A DNA stretch of 7,627 nt from Deltaproteobacteria bacterium RBG_13_49_15 (GTDB taxonomy: Bacteria > Desulfobacterota > Desulfobacteria > Desulfobacterales > UBA2156), in contig MGQD01000186.1 in NCBI GenBank assembly GCA_001797695.1, positions 16,164 through 23,790 on the forward strand. Direction: 5' to 3'. The translations under genes were made by a program, and so were the position numbers. Position 1 is the first letter of the stretch; each line of letters begins with the position of its first letter. Positions 1 through 6,564 of this stretch are shown here, piece after piece. Under the pieces are notes generated by a model. The model did not search any database and was not told where the DNA came from. It was given only the letters and a program-made list of their open reading frames with translations.

Positions 1-1625
1 TGTGGATAAAAGATGACAAAGTTGAAATACGCGATGCCTCTCATTTGAAGGGCAAGGGGGCAGGCGAAACTGCGGAACTGATTCGACAGGAGTTGAAGGA
101 GCCGAAAGCCCAGGTGGCTGCTATCGGCCTGGCCGGTGAAAACAGGGTCTATTTTGCTTCAATTGAGCAGGGCAGGTCCAGTGCCAGCCGAGGCGGAATA
201 GGGGCCGTTATGGGGGACAAAGGGTTAAAGGCGATCGCTGTTCGTGGAACCAAGGACGTCAATATTGCCCGACCGGCCGAATTCATGGAGCTTTGCAACG
301 AAGTCCTGAAATATATAAAATGGCGAAATGAAAATCCAGTTCCGGGGGTCATGCCGATTTTAGCCGGACTTGGATCGCCTCAAGAAATGAAAGTCCATGA
401 TGAGAAGTGGCACACTGAGAATTTCATGTGGGGAAATTCCCGCCACCGCAGAAAAGATTTCTGGAACGAAGAAGTCAAAAAAAAGTGGACGGAGACGATG
501 GAAAGTACGCGGACCCGGCTCATCAGTTGCTATAACTGTCCGATGAAATGCGGGGCAACCATTTCTGTCCCAGGACTTCCAACCTACATGATGAAATGCT
601 TCTCGAAACTTACTTATACCATGGCGGCTATGTCGGACTTGGATTTTGGTTTTAGAATCGCTCAACGTGCTACGGAATATGGAGTGGACGGTTATTCCGC
701 TCCGCAGGTGATGGCCTTTGCCCTTGAGCTTTATGAAGCGGGTATTTTGACCGACCAGGACATGGCAGGAATGCCGTCCGATAACGAGGGGAGATTTTAC
801 TGGTTGCTGGACAGAATTATTCGACGGGAAGGGATTGGAGATGTTTTGGCCAATGGCACCTATTGGGCGGCTCAACAGATTGGTAAGGGAGCAGAAGCTT
901 ATGCTCATAACAATATTAAAAAACATGAGCAGCTCCCTCTCAAGCTGTCCATGCTGAATCCCATTTATTTCCTTATGTATGCTACCGGCGAGAAGATAAA
1001 CATTACCCAAATCGAAGGGCAGTTCCCCCAGGCGCCTTTTGCTACGAGAGAGGAGAGAGAAGCGTTTGTAAAGGATTGGTTCCAGGTTCCTGATGAAAAG
1101 TTTAAGCAATATTTTTTGGACTGGGAACTCCGAGGAGAAAAATCAATCCCCTATTATCCCACGGTTGAAATGTCTTGTGACATTGTCGACTGGCAAGAGA
1201 GGATGCACTACATTGATGATGCTCTCGGGATGTGCTCCGGTTTGTCGTCATTTCCTCTAAAGCCTCCATATCATATACACAATTACCCGAAATTTATCTC
1301 ATCAGGCGCCGGGATCGATATGGATGAAGCCAAACTAACAAAAGCTGCCAAAAGATACCGGACTTTAGTTAGGGCCATAAATATAAGAAGAGGCATGAGG
1401 AGAAAAGATGAGAAGCCTCCAGAAAACCATTGGAAGAAAAGATTTCCCGAACTTGAAAAGGAGCTCTTAGATACGTATTACAAATTTAAGGGTTGGAATA
1501 ATCAGGGTATTCCCACTAAAGAGTCCTTACATGAATTGGGTTTGGATTACGTGAGCGAAAACTTCCTGCAGAGGGGGATCTTGACAGACAATGAAAGGTC
1601 TCTTTCTAAAGAGACTTCGGCCTAG
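1..1625 (+). CDS. bamB: BamB, tungsten-containing catalytic subunit of class II benzoyl-CoA reductase (5' partial)
   Basis: This is the active-site subunit of the ATP-independent benzoyl-CoA reductase, which dearomatises benzoyl-CoA to cyclohexa-1,5-diene-1-carboxyl-CoA in the cytoplasm. It belongs to the aldehyde:ferredoxin oxidoreductase (AOR) family with a tungsten bis-pyranopterin. The frame is open from position 3 (WIKDDKVEIRDASHL) with no start, so the gene begins upstream and 540 codons are visible. AOR landmarks are GRSSASRGGIGAVMGDKGLK-like sequence near 165-230, a CxxCxxxC cluster motif with Cys codons at 528, 537 and 549, and the expected distal Cys at 1233 (DALGMCSG). Candidate active-site residues are Glu at 384 and 402, His at 411 and Cys at 597. 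Their spacing matches residues I recall for G. metallireducens BamB (E251, E257, H260, and C322 as W ligand) at a constant offset. By that offset about 123 N-terminal residues are missing. The stop is TAG, 36 nt before bamC. The neighbouring bamC-G genes support BCR over a generic AOR. Confidence 0.93.
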   Translation, partial: WIKDDKVEIRDASHLKGKGAGETAELIRQELKEPKAQVAAIGLAGENRVYFASIEQGRSSASRGGIGAVMGDKGLKAIAVRGTKDVNIARPAEFMELCNEVLKYIKWRNENPVPGVMPILAGLGSPQEMKVHDEKWHTENFMWGNSRHRRKDFWNEEVKKKWTETMESTRTRLISCYNCPMKCGATISVPGLPTYMMKCFSKLTYTMAAMSDLDFGFRIAQRATEYGVDGYSAPQVMAFALELYEAGILTDQDMAGMPSDNEGRFYWLLDRIIRREGIGDVLANGTYWAAQQIGKGAEAYAHNNIKKHEQLPLKLSMLNPIYFLMYATGEKINITQIEGQFPQAPFATREEREAFVKDWFQVPDEKFKQYFLDWELRGEKSIPYYPTVEMSCDIVDWQERMHYIDDALGMCSGLSSFPLKPPYHIHNYPKFISSGAGIDMDEAKLTKAAKRYRTLVRAINIRRGMRRKDEKPPENHWKKRFPELEKELLDTYYKFKGWNNQGIPTKESLHELGLDYVSENFLQRGILTDNERSLSKETSA

Positions 1626-1646
1626 ACATGGAAGAAATAAAGTGAA

Positions 1647-1652
1647 GAGGTG
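1647..1652 (+). promoter_or_regulatory. Ribosome binding site of bamC
   Basis: GAGGTG lies 9 nt before the ATG at 1662 and decides the start. The alternative GTG at 1650, four codons upstream, lies inside this Shine-Dalgarno-like sequence and is therefore less likely to be the initiator. Confidence 0.6.
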
Positions 1653-1661
1653 GTAACCGTC

Positions 1662-2210
1662 ATGGGTGAGAAAAAAAAGAAAACAATTAAAACAATAAAA
1701 ATTGATGCTGATAAATGCAACGGTTGCCGTGCATGCGAGGTGATCTGCTCCGCCTTTCACACTGCACCGAAATTTAGCGGCAATAATCCGGCGAGGTCTC
1801 GTATTCAGGTGATTCGTCACCCATTAAAAGACATATATGTTCCTGTATACGCGGGTGAGTATTCTGCATCCGAATGTATGGGCAGAGACAAATACACGAT
1901 TGACGGAAAAGAATACGAAGAGTGTGCCTTCTGCAGGGCTTCCTGCCCATCCAGGGATCTTTTCAAAGAACCCGATTCAGGCCTTCCTTTAAAATGCGAT
2001 ATGTGTGAAAGCGATCCGACACTAGAAAAGCCCTTGTGTGTTCAGTGGTGCTTAAATGATGCCCTGATTTACGAAGAAAGGGAAGAGGAGGTCGAAGAAG
2101 AGGTAGATCGGGAGGAGTTGGAGACAGGATTGGAATCGTTGGCAAACAAATATGGATTGGACAAGATGATGGAAACCGTTGCCCGAATGTCAGTGTCAAA
2201 AAAGAGCTGA
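1662..2210 (+). CDS. bamC: BamC, polyferredoxin-like electron-transfer subunit of benzoyl-CoA reductase
   Basis: This 182-residue iron-sulfur protein passes electrons to the tungsten site of BamB, with which it forms the catalytic BamBC unit. It has 12 cysteines, enough for three [4Fe-4S] clusters. They are a CxxCxxCxxxC motif (CNGCRACEVIC) near the N-terminus, a lone Cys in SECMGRDKY followed by CAFCRASC in the middle, and a CDMC plus CVQWC pair further on. The stretch GRDKYTIDGKEYEECAF and the following SCPSRD and EPDSGLPLKCDMCE segments look specific to BamC and not to a generic ferredoxin. The C-terminal ~45 residues have no Cys and begin with a very acidic stretch (EEREEEVEEEVDREE) likely to be helical. 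The start was chosen at ATG 1662 from its RBS; GTG at 1650 would add four residues, and an in-frame TAA at 1638 limits anything longer. The stop is TGA, showing that TGA also terminates in this genome. Confidence 0.92.
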   Translation: MGEKKKKTIKTIKIDADKCNGCRACEVICSAFHTAPKFSGNNPARSRIQVIRHPLKDIYVPVYAGEYSASECMGRDKYTIDGKEYEECAFCRASCPSRDLFKEPDSGLPLKCDMCESDPTLEKPLCVQWCLNDALIYEEREEEVEEEVDREELETGLESLANKYGLDKMMETVARMSVSKKS

Positions 2211-2245
2211 AACCATAAGGCGAAATAAGAGGATTAAGAAAAACA

Positions 2246-3397
2246 GTGGAGAATGTAGCCGACTTCAAAGAGATCATCGATGTCATAAAAGCGAACGGTG
2301 GAGAAGCCTTCAAAAGATGCTTTCAATGCGGATTGTGCGATGTGGTCTGTCCGTGGAATAGGGTCAGAAACTTTAGTATGCGCAAGATCGTCCGACAGGC
2401 GTCGTTCGGCATGACTGATATCGAAAGTGAAGATATATGGCTTTGTACGACCTGCGGGAAATGCCCTCAGCAGTGTCCCAGGGACGTAAAACAGATAGAA
2501 TCCGGGGTATCCTTGCGCAGGATTGCCACGGAATACGGGGTCTTTCCCACTACTGCCCGGCCTATCCGCGGAGTGCGCGGAAGCCTCATGGGTGAAGGTA
2601 ACCCCCTGAATGAAGCGCGAAAGAATAGAGCAAATTGGGCAGAAGGCCTTTCTGTAAAAACGTTCACTGAGGGGACGGAGATTTTATACTTCCCCGGCTG
2701 CTACCTCAGCTATGACCCAAGATTGAAAAAGGTAGCTCGAGCCACAGCCAATATCCTCAACCGGGTAGGGGTCGATTTCGGGATATTGGGCGCCAAAGAA
2801 AATTGCTGCGGAGAAAGCATCCGCAAAACGGGCGATGAGGAAGTATTCAAACGCTTGGCCAGGGAAAACATCAAAACATTTATCGATCACGGAGTGAAAA
2901 AAATCCTTGTTTCTTCCCCTCATTGCTACCATACCTTCAAAAACGAGTATACCGAATTCATGGTGAATTTTGAAGTAGTTCATATCACCCAATATTTATT
3001 CGAGCTGATTCATGAGGGAAGGCTTGAGCTTACCAAGAAGTATGGAAAAAAAGTTACGTATCATGACCCCTGTTACCTGGGTCGACATAACGGCATATAT
3101 GACGAACCCCGGGAGGTCTTAAAAAAGATTCCTGGTTTAAAGTTGAATGAGATGCCTGAGTCGCTTAAAGAGAGCCTTTGTTGCGGAGGGGGAGGAGGCA
3201 GGATTTGGATGGAAACGAAAAAGGGTGAAAGATTCTCAGACCTCAGATTAGAACAGGCTATCGGGACCGGAGCTGAGGTGCTGGCTACTTCCTGCCCATA
3301 TTGCATCGCCAATTTTGAGGATAGCAGGTTAACCCTGAATGTCACCGAAAACATAGAAGTTAAGGACATCACGGAGATTCTTCAGGAAGTAATTTAG
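2246..3397 (+). CDS. bamD: BamD, HdrD/HdrB-like iron-sulfur subunit with CCG domains
   Basis: This 383-residue soluble protein resembles the HdrD-type fusion of HdrC and HdrB and is thought to carry electrons between BamE and the BamBC catalytic unit. Residues 25-35 (CFQCGLCDVVCP) and 67-77 (CTTCGKCPQQCP) form two CxxCxxCxxxCP motifs of a ferredoxin-like domain. Two CCG domains follow. The first has C152, C187-C188 and C227 but Ser at 224, where a full CxxC would have its first Cys. The second is complete (C276, C312-C313, C350, C353) and includes a glycine-rich LCCGGGGGRIW segment, as expected for a non-cubane cluster site in HdrB relatives. No signal peptide or membrane segment is visible. 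The start is GTG, and an in-frame TAA at 2216 leaves no better choice. The Shine-Dalgarno is weak (AAGAGG at 2227-2232, 13 nt away). The gene lies 35 nt after bamC. A glycolate oxidase or lactate utilisation Fe-S subunit is the alternative family, but the operon argues for BamD. Confidence 0.88.
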   Translation: MENVADFKEIIDVIKANGGEAFKRCFQCGLCDVVCPWNRVRNFSMRKIVRQASFGMTDIESEDIWLCTTCGKCPQQCPRDVKQIESGVSLRRIATEYGVFPTTARPIRGVRGSLMGEGNPLNEARKNRANWAEGLSVKTFTEGTEILYFPGCYLSYDPRLKKVARATANILNRVGVDFGILGAKENCCGESIRKTGDEEVFKRLARENIKTFIDHGVKKILVSSPHCYHTFKNEYTEFMVNFEVVHITQYLFELIHEGRLELTKKYGKKVTYHDPCYLGRHNGIYDEPREVLKKIPGLKLNEMPESLKESLCCGGGGGRIWMETKKGERFSDLRLEQAIGTGAEVLATSCPYCIANFEDSRLTLNVTENIEVKDITEILQEVI

Positions 3398-3415
3398 AGA
3401 ACCATCAAATCTGAT

Positions 3416-3420
3416 AAAGG
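3416..3420 (+). promoter_or_regulatory. Ribosome binding site of bamE
   Basis: AAAGG lies 9 nt before the GTG start codon at 3430. An in-frame TAA at 3415 immediately overlaps it, so GTG 3430 is the first usable start in this frame. Confidence 0.55.
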
Positions 3421-3429
3421 CGGATAGAA

Positions 3430-6400
3430 GTGGAAAAAGAACAAATTCAACAGCTTTGTCAAAGTCTTAGAGACAGTAATTTTGGAGACGTCATGGTTGT
3501 TGGTGGAGGGATCAGCGGTATTCAAGCCTCTCTTGATCTTGCCTCTGCGGGTTTTAAAGTTTACCTTGTTGAGAAATCACCTGCCATTGGCGGCCATATG
3601 GCTCAGCTTGACAAGACCTTTCCCACCAATGACTGCTCCATGTGAATACTCTCGCCCAAACTGGTCGAGGTCGGCCGGCATCCCAACATAGAGGTCCTGA
3701 CTTTAACTGAAATTGATAGTGTCGAAGGGGAAGCAGGAGACTTTAAGGTAACCCTGATCAAGAAGCCCAGATACATTATAGAGGACAAATGCACGGGTTG
3801 TGCGACCTGCGTAGAATACTGTCCTGTCGAATACCCTGATCAATATAATCAGGAAATATCAAAGAATAAAGCCGTCCATATATACTTCGCACAGGCGGTT
3901 CCTCTGATCACCTATATCGATGAAAGCTGTATTTACCTTAAAGAGAAGAAATGTCGTATATGCGAAAGCGTCTGCAAAAATAAAGCCATAGATTTTCAGC
4001 AAAAGCCAGAGAAGATAGAAATCAAAGTAGGTGCGATCATTCTGTCTCTCGGCCTTGAGCCATTTGATCCTAAGGTGAAGGATGGTTACGGCTACGGGAA
4101 GATGAAGAACGTGGTAACCAGTATGGACTATGAACGGCTGTTATGCGCCACCGGGCCATACGAAGGTGAGATACTGCGTGCTTCCGACAGGAAGCATCCA
4201 CATAAAATAGCCTGGATTCAATGCGTCGGCTCAAGGCGGGTTACCCCGGGCGATAACAGCTATTGTTCGGCCGTATGCTGTACCTATACCCAGAAACAGG
4301 TGATTTTGACAAAAGATCATGACGCAGAGGCCCAGTGTACGATATTCCATAACGATATCCGTTCCTACGGCAAGGATTTTGAACGATTCTACCAAAGAGC
4401 AGAGATCCTTCCCGGGATTAGGTTTATAAGAAGTTACGTATCCATAGGAAGAGAGATCCCGGAAACCAAGAATGTAACGATAAGATACGCTACTACCGGG
4501 GACGGCGTTAAGGAGGAAGAATTCGAGCTGGTGATATTATCCGTCGGATTGAACCCTCCTGCCGATGTTAAGGGGGTGGCAAAAAAGTTCGGCATCGAAC
4601 TCGATCCTCACGGATTCTGCAAAACCAATCCGGTTAATCCTATGGAAACCTCTCGTCCGGGAATTTTTGTAAGCGGAGCCTTCCAGGGCCCTGCAGATAT
4701 CCCCGAGTCGGTTTTTAGCGCCAGCGGAGCTAGCTCCCTATGTGGTGAGTTCCTTGACTACAGGAGAGGGAAGCTGACCAAAGAAAGGGTATATCCGCAG
4801 GAAAGGGATGTCTCCAAAGAGGAGCCGAGGATAGGAGTTTTTGTGTGTCATTGCGGGGCTAATATCGGAAGGGTAGTAAGTGTTCCTTCCACAGTTGAGT
4901 ATGCCTTAACCTTACCTAATGTTGTCTACGCTCAGGAACAGCTATTTTCATGTGCGACTAATTCTGCCAAAGAAATAACAGACATGATAAAGGAAAAAGG
5001 GCTCAACCGGGTGGTTGTCGCTGCCTGCTCCCCCAGAACCCTTGAACCGTTATTCCGGGACACCCTTCGGGAGGCGGGAATTAATCAATATTTCTTCGAC
5101 ATGGCGAATATCAGAGAACATTGCTCCTGGGTCCACTCTAAAGAAAAGGAAGATGCAACCCAAAAGGCAAAGGATATAACCCGGTTATCGGTAGCGCGGG
5201 CTTGCCATTTGGAGCCATTACAGGAAATTGATCTGCCGGTCAACAAAATGGCGTTGGTGGTTGGCGGAGGAATAGCCGGAATGACTTGCGCTCTCTCCAT
5301 AGCCAACCAGGGGCATGAGGTTCACCTAGTGGAAAAGGATAAAGACCTGGGGGGAAAGGCAAGAAGAATCCATTACACTCTGGAAGGGCTGGATGTTCAG
5401 GCCTATTTGCGTGATCTTGTGCGCAAGGTTTATCAGCACCCCTTAATTCATGTATATACTGATGCCATCATCACAGAGGCTACCGGTTATGTGGGAAATT
5501 TCGTAACCAAGGTAAAGTCTGAAAGAGGGGTAACGGAGATAAAGCATGGCGCAGCCGTCATTGCCGTCGGCGCTGATGAATATAAACCCACCGAATACTT
5601 TTATGGAAAAGATGACCGGGTATTGACCCTGCTGGAGCTGGAGGAGAAAATCGCCAAAGGAGAAGAAAAACTGATTCACGCCCAGAGCCTGGTGATGATC
5701 CAATGTGTCGGTTGTAGACAGGAAGATAGAAATTACTGCAGCAGGGTATGTTGCAGTCAGGCTGTAAAGAACGCCTTAAAACTCAAAGAAATAAACCCCC
5801 GGATGGACATCTACATTCTCTATCGGGATATGATGACGTATGGGTTTTCCGAGGATTATTACCGGGAAGCGTCAAATAAAGAGGTAAAGTTCATCCGCTA
5901 TGAGCCGCAGGATAAACCTCAGGTGGAAGCTGTTAAGGAGGAAGGCCGGTCTGTTCTAAGGGTTACCGTGACCGATCCAATTTTAGGTCAGAATCTTGCG
6001 ATAGGCACCGATTTCCTTGCTTTGGCTGCTGCCATTATTCCCCCCGTGGGAAACAGGGAAATATCTCAATTATTCAAGATCTCTTTGGGGCCGGATGAAT
6101 TTTTTAAAGAAGCCCATGTCAAATTAAGACCTGTTGATTTTGCCACAGATGGCGTATTCCTGTGCGGGATAGCTCACTATCCTAAGCATATACCGGAAGC
6201 GATTAACCAGGCTTATGCCGCTGCAGGTCGGGCTTTAACCCTTCTCTCCCATGATATCGTCACGGTCTCCGGATCCGTTTGTGAGGTAATAGAGAACGAT
6301 TGTGTGTCGTGCGGGGCCTGCATTACAGCGTGTACGTATGGTGCCATCGAGTTTCGCGAGACGGCCCAAGGCCGAAAGGCCTGGGTGAATCCGGTTATCT

Positions 6401-6513
6401 GCAAGGGAGATGGACTCTGCAACGCCGTGTGTCCAACCGGGGCGGTTTATCTAAAACACTTTACCGATGAAGACCTCTTGAGCCAAATCGATGCGGCGGT
6501 TGGAGATGGGTGA
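3430..6513 (+). CDS. bamE: BamE, tandem HdrA-like flavoprotein, selenoprotein read through TGA at 3643
   Basis: This 1027-residue HdrA-like subunit is the proposed electron-bifurcating flavoprotein of the Bam complex. An in-frame TGA at codon 72 is read here as selenocysteine, because the frame before and after it is one continuous protein. Residues 25-30 (GGGISG) begin a Rossmann FAD fold. U72 completes DCSMU, where HdrA relatives have DCSMC. C121/124/127/131 and C167/175/178/182 form an inserted ferredoxin domain. C265, C279 and C283-C284 form the HdrA cluster motif. Residues ~468-600 resemble the N-terminal HdrA domain (VCHCG, CSPRTLEPLFR, NIREHCSWVH). Residues 612-617 (GGGIAG) begin a second FAD fold, followed by C759, C770 and C774-C775. 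The C-terminal ferredoxin has C958/961/964/968 and C991/D994/C997/C1001. The size and tandem layout fit BamE and not single HdrA. The start is GTG and the true stop is TGA at 6511. Without recoding it would be miscalled as 3430-3645 and 4075-6513. Confidence 0.92.
3643..3645 (+). other. Selenocysteine (UGA) codon 72 of bamE
   Basis: The TGA follows GAC TGC TCC ATG, and the same frame continues ILSPKLVEVGRHPNIE, giving DCSMU-ILSPKL. This is the well-conserved HdrA motif, in which the final position is Cys or Sec. The frame then stays open to 6511 with the two cluster motifs expected downstream. A hairpin starting 15 nt after the codon fits a bacterial SECIS element. Confidence 0.93.
3661..3678 (+). 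promoter_or_regulatory. Candidate bacterial SECIS hairpin of bamE
   Basis: CUGGUCG (3661-3667) pairs with CGGCCGG (3672-3678) over 7 bp, with two G-U pairs, and leaves the loop AGGU. The loop begins 22 nt after the UGA, inside the usual bacterial SECIS distance, and has G at its second position followed by GU, as SelB recognition elements tend to have. A lower stem CUCU (3649-3652) with AGAG (3690-3693) is possible. The loop resembles that of E. coli fdhF as I remember it. Pairing was done by eye. Confidence 0.65.
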
Positions 6514-6547
6514 AAGAAACCGAATTGCGGAAGTCGGGAGCACAGGC

Positions 6548-6554
6548 AAAGGAG
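6548..6554 (+). promoter_or_regulatory. Ribosome binding site of bamF
   Basis: AAAGGAG is the strongest Shine-Dalgarno sequence in the window and lies 10 nt before the ATG at 6565. It supports translation starting upstream of the TGA at 6619, not at the internal ATG 6640, which has no comparable site. Confidence 0.75.
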
Positions 6555-6564
6555 TTGAGGACGA

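Noticed and set aside
360..1109. A 249-codon open frame on the minus strand inside bamB
   Set aside because: It lies wholly opposite a strongly conserved coding region, has no recognisable domain, and is explained as a shadow of the plus-strand codons.
45..1625. TTG at 45 as the start of the AOR-like gene
   Set aside because: The same frame is open back to position 3 and encodes conserved AOR sequence (VEIRDASHL), so the gene simply enters from outside the window.
2179..2361. Small ORF overlapping the bamC end and bamD start
   Set aside because: It is out of frame with both genes, overlaps well-supported Fe-S coding sequence and has no recognisable features.
3643..3645. Nonsense mutation or pseudogene, or reassigned TGA code
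   Set aside because: The TGA is exactly at a Cys/Sec motif, the downstream frame is intact, a second gene shows the same pattern, a hairpin follows each, and TGA terminates bamC, bamE and bamF normally.
3646..4074. Apparent intergenic gap of 429 nt between two HdrA-like ORFs
   Set aside because: The frame continues without further stops and encodes ferredoxin-type Cys motifs, so this is coding sequence of bamE after the selenocysteine codon.
6511..6513. Possible third Sec codon at the end of bamE
   Set aside because: The protein is complete with its C-terminal ferredoxin. The extension would be short (14 codons to the next TGA at 6556) and has no known motif. The next gene's RBS lies in the same stretch.
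6514..6564. Terminator or promoter between bamE and bamF
   Set aside because: The 51-nt gap contains no hairpin followed by a T-run and no clear -35/-10 pair; only the RBS is visible.
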